NCBI GenBank assembly: GCA_009746045.1
Contig: RPFO01000661.1
Coordinates: forward strand, 1-60,767
Source: Mesostigma viride
Taxonomy: Eukaryota; Streptophyta; Mesostigmatophyceae; Mesostigmatales; Mesostigmataceae
DNA: 60,767 nucleotides
Direction of reading: 5' to 3'
The notes under the pieces were generated by a model. The model saw nothing but the letters and a program-made list of their open reading frames with translations, made no database searches and had not been told where the DNA came from. The first letter of the stretch is position 1. The number at the start of each line of letters is the position of its first letter. A program made the position numbers and the translations under genes. Shown in pieces: positions 9,788 through 20,600 of the stretch.

Positions 9788-12700
9788 TCGGGGAAATGGG
9801 TATATTTTATTAGCCAATTATGGACCAAAGAGGTGAGAGGGGAAATGAGTATCAGCGAATCCTAATGAAGGTGGGCACACACACGTGTGGCGGTGACAGG
9901 TGAAAGGCTAATAGGGCGCGTTATTAGACCAGGGAAGCCATTGGACCTGAGTAATGTCGCCATGAGGCATACTGGTGAATACCTGATTACGGCCCAGTAG
10001 ATCATGAAAAAGCTGGAGCGGGCTGGGCTTGTCGTTATTGGGCCCTGGGTCCCACACCCTGTGTTGTTCCTGAGCTAACAGCCAGTAGCGGCGCATAGCC
10101 GCATTCCATAGGTATATAAAGCGCCGGACTACGCCGCCGCGGGTATACTCCTCGCGGACCTTAAAGACTGTCTCGTTGCGTATGGTCCAGATCGCGTATA
10201 GCATAGTAGTGCGTAGCCATATCCATTCTGCTTGGGAAACTGAAAGCTCGGTCCCTGGTGTGCCAGCAATACCGAAAATGATGGTACGCACGCTAATTGG
10301 GAGAGTGGGTGGCGATGCCGTCCATGCGGCCCAGATGTTAATGAGCCACGTCCAAACCCCTGGGAGATTAGAGTAAAGAAACCTGTGCTCAATGGTTTCA
10401 CTAGGGTGCGTGCACAGGCATGATGCATCATGACCAAAACGCTCGTGGAGCGTAGCGCAGACCCCTATCGCCCTATGCATCAAAAGATGTTGTACATCAG
10501 TGGCCCTGCGGTCCACGAGAGGGTGGTCTACCGCCAGGGTAATCATCTTAACCCAAGTGTAGCCCGGCCAATGTATTCCCCAGCGGGCTCGGCCCGGATG
10601 GGGCTGATGGTACGTATGCAACAAGATATCATAACCCCAATCTGCGGTGTACTCAAAGATACATTTGCTGGTTCTGATGTCCCCCTTGGTTAAGACCCAT
10701 CCAAATTCAACCGGGTCCAGATGTAGTAGATCGAGCCGTGTGTTGCCCACGTGTAGCCATGTAATGCTCTCAACCGGGGATAATGGGTCCGGCTGGATCA
10801 TGCAAGATCTTGGCACCGACCATGGGACTACGCGTATGCGGTGACACTGGGAAGCTGGCGTGTACGCATATAAGGTGGATAGTTGATACAGACACCCATT
10901 GTGGCCAGAAATAGCTTCCAGCAGTTGTAGTTGGAGCCCCTCATGTGGCAGAACCGTCACGACTAAACCCTTGCACGCAGGCGTGACTCCGTCGGCGTAG
11001 AAGCTAACCCAGTCGCCGGTTATAATTGGCTTGCGTGGGGCAGTCATCAATGCATGCCACGCAGCTGGTATCGCACTTATAAGAGTTTGCCACGCTTGCA
11101 GGGAGGGCATGTGGGAGACCCAAGTGCTGACCTCGTCGTAGCTGAGCCGTCGATACGTAGCGCCGTGCCCCAGGTAGAGGTCCAGCACCCTGACAATCGG
11201 CGGTGACGCGCGCAGAAAGCCATCATACGGGTTGTGTCCGTGGAGAGTGCCGAGGGGCTTGTTAGTAGCGTCTGTGATTAAGTCATTAAAAAAGAGTGGC
11301 TGCCGTGCCACCTCCTCTCGAGTAGTAGGAAAGACTAGGCGACCCGGCTTGAGCTTATTGTAACCTGTCCATATGCGCTGCCAGTACCATGGGAGTCCTT
11401 TGTACGAAATAAGGGTGCTGCCCAGTATGCCCGCCCCCAGTTGCCACGAGGTGCCACTAGCATGGGTGGAAAGAGAGGCTAGCGTTTCACGTGCAAGCAT
11501 GCAGCCAGGGTGTGTGTTAACTCCCATAAAAACGGATATCACTTGTTTAGCATACAGCGACCACAGACGCCATTGTATGTTGTGGAGCCCGAGGCCCCCG
11601 TGCACCCATGACATGAAGGACATCTCTCTGTTGATCCATCCGTGGACCGTGTGGGAGATTAAGCCTTTCTGTTTCCAGACAAAATTGCTGCCAAGGCGTT
11701 GGATGAGCTGTGTGGTGGCATCATTGGGTGGGTGTGCTTGGCAATAATACAAGACCTTAGAGAACAACAGTTGGTTGACGATCAGGGTTCGCCCTCGTAG
11801 GCTCATGCGGTGGACGGCCCCCCAGCGCCCTGCGGTAAGGAGAACGCCTGCAAGCTTGCCCACGTGGTTGGTTTCATCATACATGAAAGAACGTTGTTCA
11901 GCCAAGCGTCCCTCGGGTGTGCAGCCGATGGGACAATTGTGCAAAAGGTGGTGATCCCCCGGCTTGACCCAGGTCACAGCCAGGTTGGGGAGGGCGTAGC
12001 GTAGGGTGTTGGTTTTGCCGATATGCAGTCCCGTGGACTTGAGCACATTGCATCGTTGTTGTGTGGCAACAGAATAGGTAGTGATATTCTCCATGACAGC
12101 ATGCACTTCAGGCAGAGAGATACAAACATTTGTTGTGTCATCCACATAAGCCGTTTGGAATATACCTTTACCGTTACCTGTCGGGAAGCCCCGAATGCGA
12201 GGATCGTTCTGGTGTAGCCAGTAGAGTCCTGCGTGGGCCAGGAGAAATAGAATAGGGGACATGCAATCTCCTTGTGGTAGCGATCGTGAGCTAGCGCCGG
12301 TCGCTGATTTGTGTCCGTCTATTAGTAAATACCAAGCCAGGGATTTGATCATACCCATAATGACGGTCATGAGTTGTGGGCCAAATCCTAGTGCGGTTAG
12401 AATGTGTTCGAGGTATTCCCAGCACATACGGTCAAAGGCTTTTTCAAAATCCCAGAACAATATGAAACCCTCTATATCGTCGCGCCAGGCTTTTTCCACA
12501 ATGTCCATGATGAGGGTAATGCTGTCGTTGATGTGGAGATTGGCCCTAAAGCCCACTTGCTCCGGACCAATGAGGAAGTCTAGGACGGTGTATAAGCGTC
12601 GTTGGATTATTTTACTGATGATTTTGTACGCTACCGTAAGGAGACGGATTGGGCGGTAGTTTTTCCATAGAGTCTTGTCTCCTTTTTTGTACAGTAAGAT

Positions 12701-13202
12701 AAGCGCAGATTCAGCCCATCTGCCGCTCACCTTTCCGTGCCGCCAAATTTCAAGAATACATTCGTAAAAATCGATGTGTAGAAGGGACCAGAACGTTTTC
12801 CAGAATTCAATAGGCAGACCGTCGACCCCGGGGGCGCTACCGGTTTTGATGTGTTCCATAGCTGTGGTGGCCTCTTCCATGGAGGGGATTTGATCGAGTT
12901 CCTGCTGTTGAGCTGGTGTAAGGCGACGGGGAATGGCATGTAGGATTTTTTGCATGGCGGCAGATGAGTCAGGATGGGGTTCGTTGAGAAAGAGAGCTGA
13001 GTAGTAACGGTGACCACTCTGTAGTATGGAGGTGATGTCTCGGTGGCTGCCGTGTTCGTCTTGGATTTCCATGATAGAGGAGTGAGCTTTAGGGGTAGGA
13101 ATCAGAGCAAAGAACTCTTTGGTCATTCTTTCTCCTACCTGGTGCCACCACAGATTTTCTGAGTCTAGTGCTAATGTGTGACGCTCGAAACGTAGTTCGT
13201 CG
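9788..13202 (-). mobile_element. 5'-truncated LINE, copy 1
   Basis: The insertion is flanked by a 16-bp duplication, AGCGCTTCGTTGTCTT, at 9772-9787 and 13203-13218. The 3' end on the minus strand is TTTCCCCGAAA, identical to the end of copy 2, with no long poly(A). The homology to copy 2 stops at AACTACGTTTCG, just upstream of the reverse-transcriptase frame. Copy 1 therefore lacks the endonuclease, as expected for 5' truncation during target-primed reverse transcription. Copy 1 retains GAAAGAATGACCAAAG, the intact empty site that copy 2 has split by an insertion. Confidence 0.9.
9908..13126 (-). CDS. LINE reverse transcriptase (ORF2 3' part)
   Basis: This 1072-codon frame is the reverse-transcriptase half of a non-LTR retrotransposon polyprotein. 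RT motifs in order are APGVDGLPIEFWK (motif 1), NYRPIRLL, GFILFWDFEKAFD (motif A with the catalytic Asp), SLPQGDCMSPILF (motif B) and YVDD at about residues 327-330 (motif C). The C-terminal part has a CxCTHPSETIEH segment resembling the zf-RVT zinc-binding domain of plant L1-type LINEs. The expected last Cys is Ser here (FLYSNL), while copy 2 keeps Cys. The first ATG used is internal to the parental polyprotein, so this is a remnant frame, not a natural start. No stop or frameshift is visible. Confidence 0.85.
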   Translation of the reverse strand: MTKEFFALIPTPKAHSSIMEIQDEHGSHRDITSILQSGHRYYSALFLNEPHPDSSAAMQKILHAIPRRLTPAQQQELDQIPSMEEATTAMEHIKTGSAPGVDGLPIEFWKTFWSLLHIDFYECILEIWRHGKVSGRWAESALILLYKKGDKTLWKNYRPIRLLTVAYKIISKIIQRRLYTVLDFLIGPEQVGFRANLHINDSITLIMDIVEKAWRDDIEGFILFWDFEKAFDRMCWEYLEHILTALGFGPQLMTVIMGMIKSLAWYLLIDGHKSATGASSRSLPQGDCMSPILFLLAHAGLYWLHQNDPRIRGFPTGNGKGIFQTAYVDDTTNVCISLPEVHAVMENITTYSVATQQRCNVLKSTGLHIGKTNTLRYALPNLAVTWVKPGDHHLLHNCPIGCTPEGRLAEQRSFMYDETNHVGKLAGVLLTAGRWGAVHRMSLRGRTLIVNQLLFSKVLYYCQAHPPNDATTQLIQRLGSNFVWKQKGLISHTVHGWINREMSFMSWVHGGLGLHNIQWRLWSLYAKQVISVFMGVNTHPGCMLARETLASLSTHASGTSWQLGAGILGSTLISYKGLPWYWQRIWTGYNKLKPGRLVFPTTREEVARQPLFFNDLITDATNKPLGTLHGHNPYDGFLRASPPIVRVLDLYLGHGATYRRLSYDEVSTWVSHMPSLQAWQTLISAIPAAWHALMTAPRKPIITGDWVSFYADGVTPACKGLVVTVLPHEGLQLQLLEAISGHNGCLYQLSTLYAYTPASQCHRIRVVPWSVPRSCMIQPDPLSPVESITWLHVGNTRLDLLHLDPVEFGWVLTKGDIRTSKCIFEYTADWGYDILLHTYHQPHPGRARWGIHWPGYTWVKMITLAVDHPLVDRRATDVQHLLMHRAIGVCATLHERFGHDASCLCTHPSETIEHRFLYSNLPGVWTWLINIWAAWTASPPTLPISVRTIIFGIAGTPGTELSVSQAEWIWLRTTMLYAIWTIRNETVFKVREEYTRGGVVRRFIYLWNAAMRRYWLLAQEQHRVWDPGPNNDKPSPLQLFHDLLGRNQVFTSMPHGDITQVQWLPWSNNAPY

Positions 13203-13218
13203 AGCGCTTCGTTGTCTT

Positions 13219-13419
13219 ACTCTAGTGAGACAGCTAGATATTAGTTCCCAGCGCGTCGTTGTCTCCCTCGAGTGAGACAACGGGTAGTTCCCAGCTCGCC
13301 GTCGTCTCACTCAAGTGAGACAGATAGTAGTTCCCAGCGCGCCGTTGTCTCACTCGGTGAGACAGATATTAGTTCCCAGCTAGCCGTTGTCTCACTCGGT
13401 GAGACAGATATAAGTTCCC
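13219..13419. repeat. Palindromic satellite, the LINE target
   Basis: Four or more units of about 50-55 bp are present, each with AGTTCCCAGC, GCCGTTGTCTCACTC and GTGAGACAG. The core TTGTCTC-CTCGAG-TGAGACAA is a near-perfect palindrome. The same unit flanks copy 1 on its far side (about 9729-9787) and copy 2 on its far side (about 20593-20640). Both LINE copies therefore sit inside this repeat. Confidence 0.8.
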
Positions 13420-14043
13420 CGCCAGCTAACCTGGCTATGGTGGCCCTGACGGCGGACGAGATAGCACCTTACGTAGTAATCTAAACGCGAAACAAAGGGC
13501 AGATTCGGATTCAGCACGAAAAGGTACGTCTAGCCATCTCTTTTGAGGGGCGGAAAAGCTAGCCGTCACTTGAAACGTGTGGGTAGAAGGAGCAGGCCTT
13601 ACGAAATTCGTAAGTCCGCCCCTCGCCTCACTGTTTCTAGTGACGGCTACCCCATTATGGCATTTGGTCAGTGAGCCACGGCTCGGATTCGAAAACCCAT
13701 CGGCAGGATGGACTTGGCCTGGGCCCCTCCACCTGGGTGGGCGAGTAGTCTCCTTGGAGCGTGACCTCCTGTACCCTCGGTTACCCTTTCTCCGGCGCAA
13801 TGACTATGGAATAGTTATCGCCACACTAAGTGATCCGCGATCACTAAGACACCTCCATATCGACTTTTCTCAATACCTGCTGCCATTACCCAAACGTGGG
13901 TGTAATGCAGCCTTTCCAATCGCTTTGGTTCTGCTCACAGCACACTGCACAGTAGGTCTCTCTTTTAATGACTATCTCACGCCCACGCCCTGTTCATGTT
14001 GTGCCGTGTCTTTCACCTTTCGCAGGTCCAACCTCACCTCGCC

Positions 14044-15102
14044 ATGGGGACCTACACGGAAATTACCCGGCCTGGTCCGCTGGAGCCCTGCAATGACATG
14101 AGTCAACTAACACTGGTATCGTGGAATGTCAGGGGGCTGAACACATACGGGTCACACACACCAGGGCAGGGACAGCGAATACCTCGCACACGAGAATTAG
14201 CAAATGCATTACACAACTTGCTCGAGCGTTACGTGGGCCCCTCGCATGAAATTTGGATAGGACTGCAGGAACATAAAATCCAAGAAGCTGCCACACGCAC
14301 AGCCCTTAGAGCTGCTAGAGCACTTGCACCTAGGACAGTTCACCGTTGGGCATGGGAACGCGGTACACAAGGGGGCACTGCCCTCATTCAATACCGTAAA
14401 CCTCCCAACCCCACGCTGACATGCCAGGACTGGGCTATAGCTACCGACACAGCGGCGGCTAGATGGCAGGGCCGTTGGACGCGGCAGTCTATTACATGGG
14501 CAGGAAATAAGGGATACATTATTAGTGTATATGCCCCAACCGAGCCAACGGATCAAGCCTCATTCTACCCTTCCCTTTTCAAAATGGCCGCTGACCTTAT
14601 CTCACAGGGGTTCGAAATTGTGTTGATGGGCGATTTCAATATAGACCTGGATGAACACCCCCCTATACGCACAGCGGCCTTCAGTAAACAGATCATGGAC
14701 CTGAACTTACAGGATGTCATCCGCTCACGAGACCACGGGCCCACTTGGCTGGCCACACGTTTAAATGTACGCACTACTCGTCGTCTTGATAAAATCTACA
14801 TCACACCCGCATGGGCGGACCTAGTTTGCTACGCATCGGTCGACCGTTCTGTTAATTTTTCTGATCACTACCCACTCATCGTTACCCTTGCCCATCACAC
14901 CAACTCCGCCCGGGGCCCCGGCATTCCCCGCTTAAACAAACACCTACTCGCGGACGATAAGTACTACTTTGAGATCATGACACGCTGGCAGTCGTGGAGA
15001 GCCAGCAAGGGTAGCTACACCGACTGCTGCAGCTGGATGCAGGAGGGCCTAGCTAACATTCTAGAATTTTCCCAACTGTATTCACACAATATCCGCCGCT
15101 AG
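14044..15102 (+). pseudogene. LINE apurinic-type endonuclease domain
   Basis: The frame encodes an exonuclease-endonuclease-phosphatase fold that would nick target DNA to prime reverse transcription. Recognisable motifs are LTLVSWNVRGL near the N-terminus, GLQEHK (metal-binding Glu), GYIISVYAP, LMGDFNID (Asp/Asn pair), RLDKIYIT and NFSDHYPLIV (catalytic Asp-His). The start could be 14044 or the ATG at 14098. The frame stops at TAG (15100), but homology to the linker upstream of RT in copy 1 resumes directly after it. The stop therefore truncates a polyprotein that originally continued into the RT frame at 17249. Confidence 0.85.
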
Positions 15103-15287
15103 AAAGGACAGGACTATCGGTACTACCAACGCATATTGAATAAACTCCAAGCGAAGCCTACCCTGTATCAATCGGAACTAACAAAACTTCAAAGAGCTCA
15201 GACCGAACTGGACAAACTACGTTTCGAGCGTCACACATTAGCACTAGACTCAGAAAATCTATGGTGGCACCAGGTAGGAGAAAGAAT

Positions 15288-17246
15288 CGGGGTTCTTTGA
15301 ACGGAGTTTCTTCTATACGTGAATGCGGGAACAAGGGGCCGCTGGATGAGCGGCTTATAGGTCGTAGTGTTTACTCGTAGCTGTTTGGCTAGAGCTTTTG
15401 TGATTAGGAGATGCAATATAGTGCATGGTTGAAAAATGAATTAAATAAAATGTGCGTTCCGCGCTTGGGTTGATTATACCCGGGCGGAACGGGGCGTGAG
15501 GTGCAGTGCCCCTGAAAAGAACAACCTACGCATTATTTAATACTAGCCGTGCAGATTCGGGATATTCTACCCCCGGTCTGTACGGTTAGCGTCTTACTAG
15601 CATCCACTAAACATAAGGGTTTAATGACGTCAGTTAGCTAGGGATAAGGGAGGTTTTGCGACTAAAAGCCGCTCTGGCTGGTTTTGTCGGCCTCTTTCTT
15701 TGCTCGTTGTCGTTGCGGCGGCAGCCGCAGCTATGGGTGCTGCGGAGCAAAATCCCAAAAGCACTGGTTGCACTGGCCACTTGGCCAGTGGTGAGACTTC
15801 CAGTTGTTAACCGGCCAGGCGTAGTTCCTCGCTCGGTTAACTAAAAGAAAAGGAAATGATTACCTCCGGTCCGCACCTTTTCCCCAGCTTGGGGTCTTTG
15901 GTGGGCCGGATGCCGTGACAGGTGCTCAACTGTCGCTTGGTCGGCCCAGTGCGCGAGCTGGTGCTCCGTACCTGGGGATGCTTGCACCCCGGGTTGGAGC
16001 CGGATGGCTGGCACTGGCGACCCGTGTCTCGGTCCGCGGCCTGCGGCTTTTTCTTCGGAAATTGCTGCTGGCCAGCAAACTTTGCAATTGCCTTCCGCCG
16101 AGGGGGGGTGGTTGGGGCTGGGGACGGCGATGGGAAAAGCGCCTAAGCTAGAAATTTTTTCCCCACGCATAGAAACCTCGGGGGGGAATGCGGTCTTGGC
16201 TGAACGGACTCTCGTTCAGCCAGGTGCCTGGGGCTGTGGCCTCGGGCATCCGGGCTGGCGGGGCCTGGGCTAGGTCCACGTTTTTTCTCGAAGCACCCCG
16301 GGTCTATGGGGAGACGGCCATAGCGGTACCGACTCGGGGCCCCGAGAGGGGTCATGATAGGCTGGCCGTGCGCAATCGCAGTGCAAATGCGCTGGGCCTT
16401 TTTGGGCCTGGCCATGCATCCACAGCCGCCGGGCACACGCCTCCCGATGTGGGGGGGCTCCCGTTTTGCGGCAGGGCGGTCACTTGTGACAACGAGCAAG
16501 GTGGAGTGCGGCTTCAAGGGAAAGCCAGGGCGGGGGTGATTGGGCAACGTACTTCATGAAGGGCCTTGAACGGCGTGCCTCCGGGCATGTCAATTAGTGT
16601 CACATGTATGCTTCCACTTATTGTTTTAATGAAGATGCTGGTTTTTGTGGGAGCTACGTGGGACATGAATCGGGGTTCTTTGAACGGAGTTTCTTCTATA
16701 CGTGAATGCGGGAACAAGGGGCCGCTGGATGAGCGGCTTATAGGTCGTAGTGTTTACTCGTAGCTGTTTGGCTAGAGCTTTTGTGATTAGGAGATGCAAT
16801 ATAGTGCATGGTTGAAAAATGAATTAAATAAAATGTGCGTTCCGCGCTTGGGTTGATTATACCCGGGCGGAACGGGGCGTGAGGTGCAGTGCCCCTGAAA
16901 AGAACAACCTACGCATTATTTAATACTAGCCGTGCAGATTCGGGATATTCTACCCCCGGTCTGTACGGTTAGCGTCTTACTAGCATCCACTAAACATAAG
17001 GGTTTAATGACGTCAGTTAGCTAGGGATAAGGGAGGTTTTGCGACTAAAAGCCGCTCTGGCTGGTTTTGTCGGCCTCTTTCTTTGCTCCCCACCCACCCA
17101 CCCGTGTCTTGGTTGCCTCTAGGGCAACGTACTTCATGAAGGGCCTTGAACGGCGTGCCTCCGGGCATGTCAATTAGTGTCACATGTATGCTTCCACTTA
17201 TTGTTTTAATGAAGATGCTGGTTTTTGTGGGAGCTACGTGGGACAT
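15288..17246. mobile_element. A-X-B-A-Y-B element flanked by GAAT
   Basis: This insert lies between the endonuclease and RT parts of LINE copy 2; copy 1 has the empty site. It is built as A1 (15288-15705, 418 bp), X (15706-16541), B1 (16542-16666, 125 bp), GAAT, A2 (16671-17088), Y (17089-17121, 33 bp), B2 (17122-17246). The A copies, and likewise the B copies, are the same length and look identical. GAAT is found at both outer borders and at the B1/A2 junction. No terminal inverted repeats are visible. Split direct repeats in the order A-B-A-B are known from PAT/Ngaro-type (DIRS-order) elements that integrate by tyrosine recombinase. X has no recognisable gene, so this would be non-autonomous. 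Two tandem insertions of related short elements are the alternative. Confidence 0.7.
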
Positions 17247-17248
17247 GA

Positions 17249-20200
17249 ATGACCAAAGAGTTCTTTGCTCTGATTCCTACCCCTAAAGCTCACTCCTCTA
17301 TCACGGAAATCCAAGACGAACACGGCAGCCACCGAGACATCACCTCCATTCTACAGAGTGGTCACCGTTACTACTCAGCTCTCTTTCTAAACGAACCCCA
17401 TCCTGACTCATCTGCCGCCATGCAAAAAATCCTACATGCCATTCCCCGTCGCCTTACACCAGCTCAACAGCAGGAACTCGATCAAATCCCCTCCATGGAA
17501 GAGGCCACCACAGCTATGGAACACATCAAAACCGGTAGCGCCCCCGGGGTCGACGGTCTGCCTATTGAATTCTGGAAAACGTTCTGGTCCCTTCTACACA
17601 TAGATTTTTACGAATGTATTCTTGAAATTTGGCGGCACGGAAAGGTGAGCGGCAGATGGGCTGAATCTGCGCTTATCTTACTGTACAAAAAAGGAGACAA
17701 GACTCTATGGAAAAACTACCGCCCAATCCGTCTCCTTACGGTAGCGTACAAAATCATCAGTAAAATAATCCAACGACGCTTATACACCGTCCTAGACTTC
17801 CTCATTGGTCCGGAGCAAGTGGGCTTTAGGGCCAATCTCCACATCAACGTCAGCATTACCCTCATCATGGACATTGTGGAAAAAGCCTGGTGCGACGATA
17901 TAGAGGGTTTCATATTGTTCTGGGATTTTGAAAAAGCCTTTGACCGTATGTGCTGGGAATACCTAGAACACATTCTAACCGCACTAGGATTTGGCCCACA
18001 ACTCATGACCGTCATTATGGGTATGATCAAATCCCTGGCTTGGTATTTACTAATAGACGGACACAAGTCAGCGACCGGCGCTAGCTCACGATCGCTACCA
18101 CAAGGAGATTGCATGTCCCCTATTCTATTTCTCCTGGCCCACGCAGGACTCTACTGGCTACACCAGAACGATCCTCGCATTCGGGGCTTCCCGACAGGTA
18201 ACGGTAAAGGTATATTCCAAACGGCTTATGTGGATGACACAACAAATGTTTGTATCTCTCTGCCTGAAGTGCATGCTGTCATGGATAATATCACTACCTA
18301 TTCTGTTGCCACACAACAACGATGCAATGTGCTCAAGTCCACGGGACTGCATATCGGCAAAACCAACACCCTACGCTACGCCCTCCCCAACCTGGCTGTG
18401 ACCTGGGTCAAGCCGGGGGATCACCACCTTTTGCACAATTGTCCCATCGGCTGCACACCCGAGGGACGCTTGGCTGAACAACGTTCTTTCATGTATGATG
18501 AAACCAACCACGTGGGCAAGCTTGCAGGCGTTCTCCTTACCGCAGGGCGCTGGGGGCCGTCCACCGCATGAGCCTACGAGGGCGAACCCTGATCGTCAAC
18601 CAACTGTTGTTCTCTAAGGTCTTGTATTATTGCCAAGCACACCCACCCAATGATGCCACCACACAGCTCATCCAACGCCTTGGCAGCAATTTTGTCTGGA
18701 AACAGAAAGGCTTAATCTCCCACACGGTCCACGGATGGATCAACAGAGAGATGTCCTTCATGTCATGGGTGCACGGGGGCCTCGGGCTCCACAACATACA
18801 ATGGCGTCTGTGGTCGCTGTATGCTAAACAAGTGATATCCGTTTTTATGGGAGTTAACACACACCCTGGCTGCATGCTTGCACGTGAAACGCTAGCCTCT
18901 CTTTCCACCCATGCTAGTGGCACCTCGTGGCAACTGGGGGCGGGCATACTGGGCAGCACCCTTATTTCGTACAAAGGACTCCCATGGTACTGGCAGCGCA
19001 TATGGACAGGTTACAATAAGCTCAAGCCGGGTCGCCTAGTCTTTCCTACTACTCGAGAGGAGGTGGCACGGCAGCCACTCTTTTTTAATGACTTAATCAC
19101 AGACGCTACTAACAAGCCCCTCGGCACTCTCCACGGACACAACCCGTATGATGGCTTTCTGCGCGCGTCACCGCCGATTGTCAGGGTGCTGGACCTCTAC
19201 CTGGGGCACGGCGCTACGTATTGACGGCTCAGCTACGACGAGGTCAGCACTTGGGTCTCCCACATGCCCTCCCTGCAAGCGTGGCAAACTCTTATAAGTG
19301 CGATACCAGCTGCGTGGCATGCATTGATGACTGCCCCACGCAAGCCAATTATAACCGGCGACTGGGTTAGCTTCTACGCCGACGGAGTCACGCCTGCGTG
19401 CAAGGGTTTAGTCGTGACGGTTCTGCCACATGAGGGGCTCCAACTACAACTGCTGGAAGCTATTTCTGGCCACAATGGGTGTCTGTATCAACTATCCACC
19501 TTATATGCGTACACGCCAGCTTCCCAGTGTCACCGCATACGCGTAGTCCCATGGTCGGTGCCAAGATCTTGCATGATCCAGCCGGACCCATTATCCCCGG
19601 TTGAGAGCATTACATGGCTACACGTGGGCAACACACGGCTCGATCTACTACATCTGGACCCGGTTGAATTTGGATGGGTCTTAACCAAGGGGGACATCAG
19701 AACCAGCAAATGTATCTTTGAGTACACCGCAGATTGGGGTTATGATATCTTGTTGCATACGTACCATCAGCCCCATCCGGGCCGAGCCCGCTGGGGAATA
19801 CATTGGCCGGGCTACACTTGGGTTAAGATGATTACCCTGGCGGTAGACCACCCTCTCGTGGACCGCAGGGCCACTGATGTACAACATCTTTTGATGCATA
19901 GGGCGATAGGGGTCTGCGCTACGCTCCACGAGCGTTTTGGTCATGATGCATCATGCATGTGCACGCACCCTAGTGAAACCATTGAGCACAGGTTTCTTTA
20001 CTGTAATCTGCCTGGGGTTTGGACGTGGCTCATTAACATCTGGGCCGCATGGACGGCATCGCCACCCACTCTCCCAATTAGCGTGCGTACCATCATTTTT
20101 GGTATTGCTGGCACACCAGGGACCGAGCTTTCAGTTTCCCAAGCAGAATGGATATGGCTACGCACTACTATGCTATACGCAATCTGGACCATACGCAACG

Positions 20201-20466
20201 AGACAGTCTTTAAGGTCCGCGAGGAGTATACCCGCGGCGGCGTAGTCCGGCGCTTTATATACCTATGGAATGCGGCTATGCGCCGCTACTGGCTGTTAGC
20301 TCAAGAACAACACAGGGTGTGGGACCCAGGGCCCAATAACGACAAGCCCAGCCCGCTCCAGCTTTTTCATGATCTACTGGGCCGTAATCAGGTATTCACC
20401 AGTATGCCTCATGGCGACATTACTCAGGTCCAATGGCTTCCCTGGTCTAATAACGCGCCCCATTAG
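17249..20466 (+). pseudogene. LINE reverse transcriptase, broken copy
   Basis: This is the counterpart of the copy 1 RT frame, with the same RT motifs (DFEKAFD, SLPQGDCMSP, YVDD). It is broken at two places. A G run near 18554-18558 has five Gs, where copy 1 has six, and this shifts the frame. At 19222 a TGA replaces the CGA seen in copy 1, a C-to-T change at a CpG. The C-terminal zinc-binding segment keeps CMCTHPSETIEH followed by FLYCNL, so the last Cys missing in copy 1 is present here. The two copies are otherwise nearly identical. Confidence 0.9.
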
Positions 20467-20600
20467 CCTTTCACCTGTCACCGCCACACGTGTGTGTGCC
20501 CACCTTCATTAGGATTCGCTGATACTCATTTCCCCTCTCACCTCTTTGGTCCATAACTGGCTGATAAAATATACCCATTTCCCCGAAAATATAAGTTCCC

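Larger units (their letters stand above)
13420..20588 (+). mobile_element. Full-length LINE, copy 2, interrupted
   Basis: The insertion is flanked by a 12-bp duplication, ATATAAGTTCCC, at 13408-13419 and 20589-20600. Without its internal 1959-bp insert (15288-17246) plus one GAAT copy, it is about 5.2 kb. It has a leader of about 620 bp, then a single endonuclease-linker-RT frame, and the same TTTCCCCGAAA end as copy 1. No separate ORF1 (gag-like) gene is visible in the leader. The coding frame has a TAG at 15100, the insertion, a one-base loss in a G run near 18556 and a TGA at 19222. Confidence 0.9.

Noticed and set aside
13577-14101. 174-codon frame in the LINE leader as ORF1
   Set aside because: No coiled coil, RRM or zinc knuckle; it overlaps the endonuclease start in another frame.
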